DNA from: Paraescarpia echinospica
Lineage: Eukaryota; Annelida; Polychaeta; Sabellida; Siboglinidae
Reading direction: 5' to 3'
Assembly: GCA_020002185.1 (NCBI GenBank)
Contig: CM034535.1
Span: 69,366,012-69,430,011 of the forward strand
Length of the DNA stretch: 64,000 nucleotides
Under the pieces are notes generated by a model, which made no database searches, had not been told where the DNA came from, and was given only the letters and a program-made list of their open reading frames with translations. The position numbers and the translations under genes were made by a program. Positions 11,690 to 24,655 of this stretch are shown here, one piece after another (the stretch's first letter is position 1; each line of letters opens with the position of its first letter).

Positions 11690-12720
11690 ATTACATTAAT
11701 AAATCTGGAAAGATCTGTCAACTGTTTCACATTATGTACATTAAATATCTGGATCATTTTCAGAGTATTAGGTCTGATTCTAAAGTATTTCTTTTTGTAT
11801 CTTGATCTTTCTTCTACTAGTGATGGATATACAACTACATAATGATAGTCATCACCTTGGTCTCCATTGTTGCATACATCACATAGCCATTTTCAGGGGG
11901 ATACTGACCAACGAAATTAAAATAAATTGATTCTGTCAGTTGGGCTTGTAGATTAAATACTTCTCGAGCCCTAGTTCATTTTTTAATATTCTGTAATTTG
12001 AACACAGCCTATTTACATGAATTTCATTGTGCCATGTTTGTCTGTTTATGACTTTCATTTTAAGTTCTAGGGTATGTTTCAGCTATTTTGCATTTTTATT
12101 TCCATGATCATGCCACATGTTAGACCACATCCATCAATGATACTCTTGATTTTTTAAATCCATCTTGATTTAAAATTAGCTGTGTCGTGTAGGTTTTTCA
12201 TCAGCCTAAACATAATACTAGATATCTTGCTTTGTTTGCATTCAATTAAATGTACCCAAACGTTTACCCTTCTCTTTTCTATTATTGTTCTCACTTTGTA
12301 TGCCAACTTCTCCATATACCATACAATTTGCGGTGTTCCTGTTAAGTTTTAGTATACTTTTTAAGAATTGTCTATGGTATCTCTCAATCTGCTCTACATT
12401 TTGAAAACCCCATATAGCAGAATTGGCATTACAAGCTGGTGAAACAGTATGTATATCGGTAAATCAAGCTTCCTTGCGTTAGTTGTGAAGTTGAACAATG
12501 CACGCCTAGCTTGGTTAACATGTTTTGTTATGGCTTTGTTAAACAGTCCATTATAGTTTAGACTGGTTTCCAAATAGATGTAGCTATCAGGTATTTCTAA
12601 TTTATTTTGTCCAAACAAGAAGTATGAGTGTGATCTGACTTTTCCACGAGAGAACACAATAACCTTTGTTTTACTAGTATTAACAATTAGGTTCCATGTT
12701 TAGCAATAATTACATGCAGC
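11690..12720 (-). mobile_element. Decayed LINE fragment (C-terminal part of ORF2)
   Basis: On the - strand the order is a post-RT segment (FSRGKVRSHSYFLFGQNKLE, YLETSLNYNGLFNKA, QARRALFN, QLVMPILLYG) and later LGLEKYLIYKPN. A cysteine/histidine segment (CNNGDQGDDYHYVV) and a tail near AATAAACAAACTTTATTATG follow. This succession, ending in a C-terminal Cys/His motif, is typical of several non-LTR retrotransposon clades. Numerous stops and frameshifts occur and no RT catalytic motif remains. Clade not assigned. Confidence 0.65.
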
Positions 12721-12779
12721 ATTTAATGTTGCCTGTAAATCTGCAGGTGTGTCTGCCAATCACAATAGTATCAAATAGT

Positions 12780-13375
<596 letters not shown>

Positions 13376-13495
13376 ACCTGACACAGACACAGTGACAGAG
13401 GCAGAGGCAAAGAGAGGGAGTGAGACGGAGCCAGGAACAGAGACATAGACAATGTCAGAGGCAGAGGCAGATATGGGAAAGTAAACATTCAATCA

Positions 13496-14380
<885 letters not shown>

Positions 14381-15254
14381 GACTACAACATCGCAATACA
14401 AACCAACGCTACATTACTAAGCTGCGTCGGCTGTTCTAATATTAGACGTGTTAAACCGCATTTAATAATTAGTCACCCTATCTCAACTTGTACAAACAAA
14501 GAGTCGGAGAAACTTGTTTTAGCTAAGTACTTCTTTTAACTAGTAATTATCACATTATATAAAGTCAAACGTATGCACACGACGTACTTATACATCACAA
14601 TAATTAGTTAAAATGCTTTCTAAATATGTAAGTCGTCTGTAAACACAATTTAACATTATACGACACAACACTGGTACACTCGTCATAGCTGGCATGCCTA
14701 AGTGACGGGTAATGGGGCAACAAGAAACAGTTTGTTATGCATTATTCTAATAATATCACTATTACATATAGCATATAAACATGAACAAAAATAACTCACC
14801 AAGCCATGTATATTGATACTCGTAATACGGAGCCGAGAGAATTGTACTTTGTGGACACGTCCATGATCCCTAGCAACTGCGACTACACCTAACCTACCCT
14901 GTCCGCGCGTCTGCTTGGCGACTAGCTGACATAATAATAGCCTATGCAAACGCTTGTACCAAACAATTCCGCCAGGGTTACAAAATATATCATACTTGTA
15001 GTGTTACAGATTCTCCGTACATGGGTCGCACATGTCAACCGGCCTAAAACACCCACGGATTACATGCCCAGGAACTTTATTATTTGTAAGTTTACAACTT
15101 CATATTTACTCCTTTTCAAACATGTCGTTTTTCGTTTTATTTTGCCAATTACCACCTTCGTGAATTGCACGCATGACTTGATTTTGACTACTGACTTGCT
15201 TTGATTTGTTTGCTCTAGAATATGTTTCAACCAACATTCAATAAATATTAAATT
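14381..15254. other. Non-coding, no gene seen
   Basis: AT-rich sequence with short frames only. No splice-supported exon, RNA gene or repeat copy recognised. Confidence 0.55.
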
Positions 15255-15414
15255 AAATTACTGCCGATTATAGCAGTGGCAAGAAAACTGATGAAAGGAG
15301 ATTGAGAGGAGGGAAGGTGATTGGAGGGGAAGAAATTGGAAAATCGACAACAGAAAACGTGACAAGCGTGAAGGTGACAGGGAAGAAAGTGACCGTAGAG
15401 AAGGAGGGAGGGAA

Positions 15415-16189
15415 GATGGGACGGGAGAGGAAAGAAGAAAATGAGATGGGACGAAAGATGAAGGGACGAAAGGAAGTGAGAGCAAATGTGATAGAAGAGA
15501 AGTCGATAAAAGGGACGCTGACAGGAGGAAAGGTGACAAGAGAAAAAGCGACAGGAAAGAATGGGACAGGAGAGAAGACGACAGGGGGGAAAGACAACAA
15601 CCAGACAGATGCAAACCGAAGAAGGAGCTATTCTAAGGCAGTGATTGAGGGGGCAATGAGGAAAGAGAGGGTGTTTATGGGCGACTCCATTATGAGAAAG
15701 ACGGACAAGACACTGAGCGAGGGGAAAGACGTCGTTGTTTGTCTACCGGGGGCTAGAATTGAACATGTCACTGACAGGGTAGAGAAGGTATTGGGACATG
15801 GCAAGGGGGGGGGGTCTATACTGGTACATGTAGGAACTAATAATGCAGACAGGGAGGGAACAACTGCGAAAGTACAGAAATATAGACAGTTAGTGAGGAA
15901 GCTAAAGAAGACAAGAGTTGAACAGGTTATTCTATCAGGAATTTTGCCAGTAATGGGAGGAAGGGGGGCAACGTATAGAAACTGCAAGAGGATGGCGATC
16001 AACGCACTAGTTGAGCAGATGTGTGAAGAAGAGGGGGTGGGATTCACAGATTTATGGGGATACTTTGTTGGGAGGGAAGATATGTACATGAGAGATGGCC
16101 TCCATCTTAGTGGAAAGGGGGCAGCAGTTTTCTCAGAGAACCTGCTGCGATCTGCTGACAGTGGGACAGGTTGCATCTATTTAAACTAG
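15415..16189 (+). CDS. CR1-like ORF1: basic leader plus SGNH/GDSL esterase-type domain
   Basis: The frame is open from about 15257; 15415 is the first ATG, and the true start is uncertain. The first ~100 residues are Lys/Gly/Thr-rich repeats (KVTGKK-like units), a likely nucleic-acid-binding leader. The rest resembles SGNH hydrolases: block I VFMGDSIMRK with the nucleophile Ser, the HVGTNNADREG block with Gly and Asn oxyanion residues, and the catalytic-type DGLHLSGKGAAVF near the end. Esterase domains in ORF1 of CR1-like elements are established; their role in retrotransposition is unclear. The frame is intact and lies directly upstream of ORF2. Confidence 0.8.
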
Positions 16190-16261
16190 ATTCGCAGGGG
16201 GACTCACAGAAAAGCCTGAAAATGAAGGCATAGATAAAGACAGCACAAATAAATAAGCAAA

Positions 16262-16684
16262 TAACAGTCTGGAAAACTCTTCTGAAGCTGGATATAGATG
16301 TGTTTGTTTAAATGCAAGGAGTATAGTAAACAAAAGAAATGAACTAAACATTATGGTAGAAGATACTGACCCTCATATAATAGGTATAACCGAATCCTGG
16401 ACTACCACCGATATATCAGATGCCGAATTGGGACTGACAGGATATGTAACGTTTAGAAAAGATAGAATAGGAAGAAAGGGAGTTATTTTATATATTAAAG
16501 AATCAATCCAGGCTTATGAAATAAAATTAGAAAGAGAAGCAGATTGCGAAGAAGCATAACATAGTTACAGGAAACTCAATGTTAGCAGTTGGGTTAGTTT
16601 TATCGAAGTCCAAACATAAACATACAAGAGAATGAAAAAATACAAAACGCTATAAGGGAAGTAAGCAAACGGGACTGTATTATT
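16262..16684 (+). pseudogene. CR1-like ORF2, APE endonuclease start (frameshifted)
   Basis: Readable peptide includes CVCLNARSIVNKRNELN, then PHIIGITESW carrying the catalytic Glu of the APE-type nuclease, and GYVTFRKDRIGRKGVILYIK. The frame ends at a stop near 16557. In other frames VTGNSMLAVGLV and then YRSPNINIQENE continue the domain, so there are two small indels, near 16555 and 16598. The endonuclease nicks target DNA to prime reverse transcription. Confidence 0.82.
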
Positions 16685-19052
16685 ATGGGGGATTTTAGCC
16701 ACGGGCATATACAACGGAAATCTCTTCAGAGTATGGGGAGTGAGGACCACAAGTTTTTAGTGTTAGTTCAAGATACTTTCCTTTCTCAACATGTGCTAGA
16801 ACCAACCAGGGGTGAGAATGTGTTAGACATAGTTTTGTCCTCACAGAATGAATTAGTTGACAATGTCAAGATACGTGAGCCACTGGGGAGTAGCGATCAC
16901 AACCAGATACATTTTACCATCAAAGTAAAATCAGAAAGGAATAGTAAAAAGCAGTATAGGAGAAATTTCCACAAAGGAAGGTATAAGGACATGAGGAAAT
17001 ATTTAGCAAAGATAGACTGGAATAACACACTGCAAAATAAAACAGCAACACAATGCTGGAATATATTAAAGAGTGAAATTAAGTGCATAGTCGACAAATT
17101 TGTACCCTTCACAAAACAAGGGAAACGGTCCAAAAAGAAACACTTATCGAAAGAAGCCATTAGAAAAATTAAGTATAAACAAATGATGTGGAAGTCATAT
17201 AGATGTACTGGAAATGATGAAGACTACAACAGTTATAAAGAAGCACTTAACCAAGCTACAGCTGAAATTAGAAATTCAAAGAGAAGCTATGAACAACAAT
17301 TAGCTAGTAATATAAAACATGACAGCAAGAGTTTTTATGCATATTTTCGAAGCAAACAGAAAGTTCAAGATAAGGTCGGTCCTCTAGAAGGTAGTGCTGA
17401 AAATATAATATCAGAAGGATTCTTAATGGCAGAAGACCTGAATGAGTACTTTAGTTCAGTGTTTACCAGAGAAGATATTAGTTCACTGCCAGTACCAGAG
17501 ACTAAGTTCAAGGGGGCAGATTCAGACTATTTAGGACAACTAATTGTAACCCCGGAAATGGTAGCTAAGAAAATAAGGGCTATGAAGGATAATAAATCAC
17601 CTGGAGTGGATGGGATTCCGCCCAAACTACTATTGGAAATTGTAGAACAAATTAGTGTACCGCTTGCAACAGTTTTCAATTTGTCATTAGAAGAGGGAGT
17701 GGTTCATTTAGAATGGAAAGAGGCAAACATTATACCGTTATTTAAAAAATGTTCGAGAAACAAGTCAGAGAACTATAGACCAGTGAGTTTAACATCAGTG
17801 TTTTGCAAATTATTAGAAAGATTAATTAAAGATCACACGGTGGATTTTCTTGTTAAACAAAACTTGATAAACCCATCTCAACATGTTTTTTTTAAAGCGA
17901 GGTCATGCTTAACAAATATGTTATGTTTTTTGGAAGACATCACTAAGTGGGTAGATGAGGGATCACCAGTAGATATCGTCTACTTAGATTTTCAAAAAGC
18001 TTTCGACAAAGTACAACATCATAGATTACTGCTGAAACTAAAGGCCCATGGCATAGGAAATGGTATAATAAACTGGATAGAACAATGGCTAATTGACAGA
18101 AGACAACGTGTAGTAGTTGATGGGGAGGCTTCAAACTGGAAATCGGTATTGAGTGGGGTACCACAGGGATCAGTATTAGGACCTATATTATTCTTAATAT
18201 ATATCAACGACTTGGATGATGAAATAACAAGCAAGGTGTTGAAATTTGCGGATGATACAAAGGTGTTTAGAAGGATTAAAAGTGATGGAGATAGACAGCA
18301 TTTACAAGATGATCTTGACAGGTTGATCAAATGGTCTGAAAAGTGGCAAATGCTGTTCAATTTTGGGAAATGCAAATGCCTCCACACAGGACATGGGAAC
18401 GAAGAGGTAGAATATACAATGGGGGGTACTGTACTAAGTACTACTGTAAAAGAAAAGGACTTAGGGTTAACGAGTAGTGCTGATATGAAGGTTTCAGAGC
18501 AGTGCGGAATTGCAGCTTCAAAGGGAAATCAAATCCTTGGATTAATTAGGCGAAACATAACGTATAAGGAAAAAGAGCTAATAATACCGCTGTACAAAAC
18601 AATAGTTAGGCCTCATTTAGAATATTGTATTCAAGCGTGGAGGCCATATCGCAGAAAGGACATAGATATGCTAGAAAGAGTGCAGAGGAGAGGAACTAAA
18701 ATGATACAAAAACTGAGGGATCTTAATTACGAAATACGCCTAAAAATGCGGTTTAACAACACTACAGACCAGGAGATTGAGAGGAGATCAGATAGAAGTG
18801 TTTAAAATATTGAATGGTTATGAAAATATTGATAGAAACATTTTTTTTTCAATTAAGAAAGATAGAAGGACTAGAGGACATGAAGTTACATTAGCAAAGG
18901 AGCAGAGTAGATTAGATATAAGAAAGTTTTCATTTTCACAAAGGACTGTAAATGAATGGAACATATTATTTGCTGATTGTGTGGGTGCCAATAGCGTGAA
19001 TATGTTTAAAAATAAAATCGACACATACCTCAGACGGGCGGGATACACATAG
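16685..19052 (+). pseudogene. CR1-like ORF2, endonuclease end plus reverse transcriptase (frameshifted)
   Basis: The main frame (16685-18805) begins with the endonuclease motifs IIMGDFSH and GSSDHNQIHF. It continues through RT motifs in order: IRAMKDNKSPGVDGIPP, ENYRPVSLTSVFCKLLER, VYLDFQKAFDKV (catalytic Asp), VPQGSVLGPILFLIYINDL and the FADDTKVF active site. After DLNYEIRLK a one-base slip in the A-run at about 18743-18748 moves the frame. The remainder (GLTTLQTRRLRGDQIEVFKI to YLRRAGYT) continues to 19052. RT motifs are all present, so decay is recent. A related - strand copy is at 36460-37757. Confidence 0.9.
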
Positions 19053-19386
19053 ATAAAAGTGTCGGACTCTCGATAAGGCAAAGGGCTTCCTAGTCTACCT
19101 GCCACCTAGAGTTAATTCTCTGGGTGGCAATCTTGTTAAATCTTGTTAAATCTATACCAAAAATATATGATGTCATCAGACATAGAAGACTCCGGTAAGT
19201 TGGGCATGTGTGTCGTATACCAAACGAAAACTCCCTGAACGTAGGTTTCATACAAGTTTTTGTGTGCGTATTACAAGGTTTGTTTTATGAAGCGCATATA
19301 CACAAACTTAAATGTTTGATTTTTCTGTATATCAATGTGTGACACCAGTGACGAGTGGATAATGTGCGAATATTGTTGTCCACAGG

Positions 19387-19549
19387 AGTTGCGGATAGAG
19401 ATTGACCGGCTATTAGCCTACAAAGTCACCCACCCGAGGGGGAGTTGCTCTCAGCCCCAGGACAAGGAGGGCGTTCTACTTCAGGCCATCATTGATCTCA
19501 CCACTACCGAGGACGCCTGCATGGTCAGCTCTGGTGTCAGACTGCTCAC
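19387..19549 (+). CDS. Candidate internal exon of an unrecognised gene
   Basis: A 163-nt open segment reads ELRIEIDRLLAYKVTHPRGS, then KEGVLLQAIIDLTTTEDACM and SGVRLL. It is preceded by a good acceptor (TTGTTGTCCACAG) and followed by a possible donor (CTCAC then GTAACA). GC content and codon pattern differ from the AT-rich surroundings and look coding. I do not recognise the protein. It sits between the CR1 tail and a minisatellite that begins within the following sequence. The nearest downstream + strand exon is at 21062, but nothing ties the two together. Confidence 0.38.
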
Positions 19550-19555
19550 GTAACA

Positions 19556-20034
19556 TGGTGACACAGAGACACTGACAGTGGTGACACCGGCTGTGGTGAC
19601 AAGGTTACACTGGCAGTGGTGACAGGGTGACACTGGCTGTGGTGACAGGGTGTCACTGGCTTTGATGTCAGGGTAACACTGGCTGTGGTGTCAGGGTGAC
19701 ACTGCCTTTGGTGACAGGGTGACACTGGCTGTGTATACATTGGAACACAGGCTGTGGTGTCAGGGTGACACAGGCTATGGTTGCAGTGTGACACTGGCTA
19801 TGGTGACAGGTTACGTGACACTGACAATGGTGACAAACTCACACAATGGTGGTGACAGGGTGACACCGAGTGTGGTGACAGGGTGACAGTGACATTGGTG
19901 ACAGTGTAACATCAACAATGATTACAGGGTGACATCAAGAGTGATGACAGGGTTATACCGACTATGGTGACAGGGTGACACAACAGTGATGATAAGGTGA
20001 CTTTGATAATGATGATAGAGTGACTAATAACGTC
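19556..20034. repeat. Degenerate ~25-bp minisatellite (GGTGACAGGGTGACACTGGC type)
   Basis: About twenty imperfect units built on GTGACAGGGTGACACTGGCTGTG run through the region, drifting at the 3' end into GATGATAAGGTGAC. No coding potential. Confidence 0.93.
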
Positions 20035-20660
20035 CTGTGTGCGCTTTACATACAAGTTCAAAAGTCTCTGTCACTATGGCCAAGCAGACCAAAAGAGTAC
20101 GGGAAAACAGGATGCTCACTGAGAACACCAAGGTGAGTCTAGGCCAGGCCTGTGTGCTGAGCACCCTCCTCTACGGCAGCGAATCGTGGACCACCTACAG
20201 GAGTGCCGCCTCAACACCTTCCAAGTGCAGTGCCTCAAGCACATCTTCAGTATCACGTACCTGGCAGGATCATGTCCCTTACAGCGACATACTGGACCGT
20301 ACGAGCTAGGATCCCCAGCATGTACTCATTGCAGAAACGTCTCCACTATCTGGGTCTGGCATGGAGGATGGCCGCTTGTGAGAAAGTCATCCTTTATGGA
20401 CAACATGCCATTGAGCAAAACCAGTGGGACGCCCAGCCCTCAGATTCAAGGACGTCTGTAAGCGCGACCTAAAGGCCTGCACCATCAGCTGTGAAGACTG
20501 GGAGACAGAGGCCGACCGAAAATCACACTGCTTGGCTTCACACAATACTTGGCATCAGACTATATACAGAGGCATTGGAGTAGTGCCATACTCAGTTACC
20601 TTCGATATCCCACCGCTGCCACCATTTTACGATGATCGCTCGGACCTCAGTGTATAGACT
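20035..20660 (+). mobile_element. Decayed LINE fragment, RTE-like ORF2 C-terminus
   Basis: Spread over three frames, the segment reads LSTLLYGSESWTTY, then LNTFQVQCLKHIFSITY, then IPSMYSLQKRLHYLGLAWRM and a tail with LRFKDVCKRDLKAC. These are the usual post-RT words (LLYGSETW, LNTFHLRCLRRI, RLRWLGHVRRM, LRFKDVCKRD) of RTE-type LINE ORF2. Frameshifts show it is dead. 5'-truncated, abutting the minisatellite. Confidence 0.68.
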
Positions 20661-20945
20661 TTAGAATATACAGCATCTTCGCGCGCCAGGGGGCGTTGGT
20701 GATTACATCAGTCTAATTACCACCTGGCAGAACACTTGCTGAAATTCGGAATATAAGCTCAGCCAATAATATCGATCGCTTGCCGACAAATTACAGTAGC
20801 CTTCTGAGTGGTCTTCGTGAATGGGCAGTTGATGAATTATTTGAATACAGAATACCGCTCAGCGGCACGTGAGAATGGTCGAATGGATAGGCCTATAATT
20901 ACATTGGGATTCCTGGAAATTGGAATTGGGGTGCGGGTCGGACTG
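20661..20945 (+). repeat. Dispersed repeat, copy 1 (second copy 56528-56790)
   Basis: Shared landmarks with the second copy include CAGGGG(G)CG, GACTACATCAGT/GATTACATCAGT, CAATAATATC, AATACCGCTCA, GAGAATGGTCGAATGG and ATTGGGATTCCTGG, in the same order on the same strand. Non-coding, class unknown. Confidence 0.65.
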
Positions 20946-21061
20946 TTTAATGGTAAACAATTTCTATAAAGGAACAGTGTCATTATAGATCCAATTTTTA
21001 TATGTCACTTATTTATAATATCAGATGTTTATTTGAACCTAATTTATTTCATGTGTTTCAG

Positions 21062-21212
21062 GTGGGCTGCATACAGACAGTTTACCTGGTGGATCCATGG
21101 CAAGCTGGGCCGAAGGGTTCTACCAGCATGCGCCAACCATGAAATAAGATCAAGGTTCCCTGTCCCCGATGGGGAACAACACGAGGGATACCGCTCTGGA
21201 CTTGAAAACTAA
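21062..21212 (+). CDS. Terminal exon with P2RX7 C-terminal-domain-like sequence
   Basis: After an acceptor (TGTGTTTCAG) one base plus WAAYRQFTWWIHGKLGRRVL, PACANHEIRSRFP and GYRSGLEN lead to a TAA stop. The pattern (AYRQ-x-WW-HG-LG..R..PxC....IR..FP......Y.GY) matches the end of the cysteine-rich, zinc-binding domain found at the C-terminus of P2X7 receptors and in many stand-alone invertebrate proteins and transposon-associated genes. Earlier exons with the Cys-rich part were not found in the ~1 kb upstream, which is occupied by repeats. It could be the end of a host gene with far upstream exons or an orphan relic. Confidence 0.5.
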
Positions 21213-21860
21213 ACTAGACAATGTACATTTGACCTATGAAGCTGTATGTGGGTGGTTTCTGGTTTTGGCATATCTGCCCCAGTGACTGTGATCGGATGCA
21301 GTGTGATATTTCGTATAAACACATATGTCACTCGATCCATGAGCACTGGTAGGTGGGTACGTGGGTTCACTTGCTGCGACCTGTTACACAGCACCCATTG
21401 CTTGCGCCTTTTGTCTCAACAGGTTTGTCTGGGCTGGGACGTGGTCGGTAGTTCCACGCCAGAGCAGACAATCTAGCTTTCATTCCTATAATGAAGAATA
21501 GTGCATGCATTATTCTAATAAAATGCCTGCAAACAACTGGTGTAACACACCAGTCTATATGTTGTTAGTAAGTTGCTGTTAGTCACCTTATGACTGTAGC
21601 TTTCAGTGAAGTTTAAGATGCTTTTCCTGTGTAAAGTGTTGGTTGTTTTTAGTAACAATGCAATGGCCAATCATGGTAATCATACTGGTACATTAGTAAA
21701 ATTATACTGATCCTTACAAATAAGGCATTCCATCATCACATTCCTTCACATAATTTAATATCACTTGTTTTTTTCATAATTTTTTTTATCTACTGTATAC
21801 AGTGACTGTATTTGTATATCATGTTTTGATTTTATATTTCTTTAATAAATTGGTGATAAT
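21213..21860 (+). other. Likely 3' untranslated region with AATAAA at 21844
   Basis: No coding frame. A polyadenylation hexamer (TTTAATAAATT) lies about 630 bp after the stop of the 21062-21212 exon, compatible with a single terminal exon. Confidence 0.4.
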
Positions 21861-22203
21861 GACACAAGTGCTCTTATTTATTTAATTACAGACAATTACA
21901 CCAGACCTGCCTGCCATTCCAGACTGTCCGGAATCATTCCGGAAATACACCTCAAATTACGGTATTACGGCGAGGGATGAAAATATTACGGATTCTTTCT
22001 TTATCACAATGATCGTCAATCATTTCCGTGCTCCTTAAATTTAGCTTCCAATATATTCAACAGGTGGCAGCATATATACGCTACTTGTTGTGACATGGTT
22101 TTTTATTCGCTGCTTCTGGTCGTAATCTGACCAATAGAAAACCGCGTTACTATAAATTCGCATTTCCGCGCTCAAACAAAAAGAAGTCACGCGGCACGAA
22201 ATT

Positions 22204-22277
22204 ATGGCGGGTATCGAGACACCATCACAACCAGCCAAGAAGATACGTGTGCTGCAAACGTTTATAACAGCATACTG
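22204..22277 (+). CDS. Possible first coding exon or short ORF
   Basis: ATG in good context (GAAATTATGGCGG) opens MAGIETPSQPAKKIRVLQTF then ITAY and a stop after 24 codons. Composition around it (22140-22640) is richer in CpG than the flanks, promoter-like. A donor would be expected before the stop, for example at CGTGTGCTG or later, but none is compelling. Family unknown. Confidence 0.22.
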
Positions 22278-24230
22278 ACGGCACTCTAACCAGATATGTC
22301 TTGTGTGGACAGTGGACACAACTAATTGCGGCACTTGTGTAGAATCTGGATCCACCTCGATTTCGCCGTTATAACTTGAGTTTTGCCTAACTTTGATACA
22401 TCAGGCTTAGTTCGTTAGTTCTGTTATTCATAATTATCCCAGGCATATTTAATTTTAAGGATATTGCATCTTAGTGCATTTTTGAGGCGTAAATAACGCC
22501 CCGGTATACGCCAACATACGCCGCTATAATATCGCTCATTTTACGAGCGCGATGGCGCCGATGCTGTAACGCACGACCGCTGCGGTGCAGACTAATGCAA
22601 ACCGGGTCGCTATTTGGGCTTCAAAATGCGTAGTCTAAGACTAAGACACAATATTTTCGTAATATAAATATGAAGAACCTACACAAGTGCCCTAGTCGCA
22701 AAAGTGTGCAGTGTAAAGTTCGACATGCAATCAACTTGCATCTGTTGATTCTAAACTTAGAATTTGGAGACTACCACACATTGTGCACCCTGATGATCGT
22801 GAGTAAGTAAAGTTTACAATGCAAATATGTGAGTGGTATTTGTTATTTGCTGTTTATTACATAATCTGGCTGTAATTTGGAATGTTGCTTGAGTCAGCAA
22901 GCTGCTTTTGAAATTTTCTTAAAATCATAATTAAAATCATATTGTACAACATACAGTTATTGAGATTCTTTCAGCTGCTTAAGTTTTGACTTAAAAAGAC
23001 AGTAAAATAGTTCTAGTTATTGTAAATTAGCTATGCCCATAGTGTATAGACGCATTTACATTAGTCGTGATTAGAGTTACGCTTCTTCGTGTTTGATTTC
23101 GACCAATGCTGGTAATGAACTTAAATTAAAGTATTACTGACAGTGGTGTTCTTTTCATGACAATATCTGACACGGTTATGATCTATTACTGACAGCAGGC
23201 CTATATTCCTGAAAACCAGTGTAAATGGGAAGACGGATTACTGACAGGAAGTTTTTGGAGTAGGCAGTTATGTTACTTGGACATGTAATTTATTACACCC
23301 AAGTAACTGTACCCATAAATGTACACAGCAACTGATTACAAGGAGTAGGTAGGGTGAAACAGAATTGGCACTATCCATATATTCGCCCCCTGACATCTGA
23401 GTAACTGAACTACTGAAAAGTTGGTCATCAGGAACTTTGCAGAATTTAAATGTTTTTGTTGTGGAGCAAATGGTCATCAAATATAGCATAATGGATAAAA
23501 TTACTTGATATTGACACCCTTATTCCATGGATAAGAGTGGTATAAAGGTATGTTATTGTTCTAAAATGATATATATTCATAGTAAACATAATCTGGCATA
23601 AAAAACATTTTAGTATTTTGTTCTCATTAAAACACTTTCACCTTGGTTAGATCCCCTTAACTAAAGTTGAGTAACATTATTTAATTTTTACTAAATAAAC
23701 ATTTTACAATGGGCTATATTACAGTTATATTCTTCGTCACATTAGTCACACATCAATAATAGGCCAAACATTTCTCATTTCGATATATAAGAACGTCTAA
23801 TGCAATATGAATGGATAAGATACCTATTCACCAGAACGTATTTAATTTTTTTTTAATTTAAGACAAAATACATTAAGTTTTGCAATGACAATGTTATTAT
23901 AAACGACAATTATTCCAGCCCTTGATTGCCGTTCTTCTGCTTCTTCTTCTTCCGTTAAATGGCCACAATCAATATCTGATTATTCCGCCACTATTCTGGG
24001 GATCTGGCACTTGAGAAGAAAACCCCACCTCCTACAAAACAGATCAAAACACCCTACTAATAAACCCTGCATAAGGCAGTGTCAGGCCCAAAAGAACAAA
24101 ACAGACAGAAAAACAACAACAAACAACTACAAAGCTACTACTAATACTAATTTTCTACAGTTCTCTAACAAAAACCCTAGCAGATGAATGTTAGTCTGGA
24201 GATCCTTGACACAAAAGGGGTCAGCACACT
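22278..24230. other. Non-coding, no gene seen
   Basis: CpG-containing sequence to about 22640, then AT-rich DNA without supported frames. The - strand frame 23268-23489 has no recognisable features. Confidence 0.55.
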
Positions 24231-24655
24231 GACAGTTTCCCATTGGCGACCATGTTAACGTTTTGTCTGATTGTAAGAAAACGTGACCTAGAAAATATAT
24301 TAAACTTCTCACCTGCCGTTGTCATCATCTCATAGACATGCTGGTCGAGTTTAGTCAAAATCTAATATTTCTAGCTCTTACAAAATGCCTGTATGTATGA
24401 CACCCGTCAATATTTACAAATGGATGCAGGCAGTAATCCGGCTAAAGTGTCAACTAGCCAAATTGCTACCAAATACCCTTCCGCTTAGTAAAATCAGCTA
24501 AAAAGACACCATTTTACTGTCAACAGCTTCTACAATCACATCTAGAAATCTGATTACTCAAATGCACTTATGTCAGAGCAAGTGAATATTATAAAAAATC
24601 ATTTCTCAAAAATATACTGCACTTTTTTTCGTCTGTAACCAAGCAGGAAGTCTAA
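24231..24655. repeat. ~425-bp dispersed repeat, copy 1 (second copy 33540-33965)
   Basis: Nearly collinear with 33540-33965 on the same strand: GGCGACCATGTTAA, GTTTTGTCTGATT, ACGTGAC, CTTCTCACCTGC, GACACCCGTCAATATTTACA, CACCATTTTAC, TCAAATGCACTTATGTCA, AATCATTTCTCAAAAATA and CAGGAAGTCTAAC. Non-coding. Both copies are followed by unrelated DNA (LINE here, the 58-bp TIR there). Confidence 0.82.

Larger units (their letters stand above)
15255..19160 (+). mobile_element. CR1-like non-LTR retrotransposon, nearly full length, inactive
   Basis: About 3.9 kb containing ORF1 (basic N-terminus plus esterase-type domain), ORF2 (APE endonuclease then reverse transcriptase) and a 3' tail ending in TTGTTAAATC repeats. 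The ORF1-esterase plus APE-RT layout and short-repeat tail are features of the CR1 group. ORF2 is broken by at least three frameshifts (near 16555, 16598 and 18745), so this copy cannot make an intact ORF2 protein. Two further copies in the window (1-145 and 36460-37757) mark an abundant family. Confidence 0.88.

Noticed and set aside
15628..16176. 182-codon frame on the - strand opposite CR1 ORF1
   Set aside because: Antisense shadow of the esterase ORF1, which has recognisable family motifs.
22041..22355. 104-codon - strand frame
   Set aside because: Opposite a CpG-rich, promoter-like stretch; no family features.
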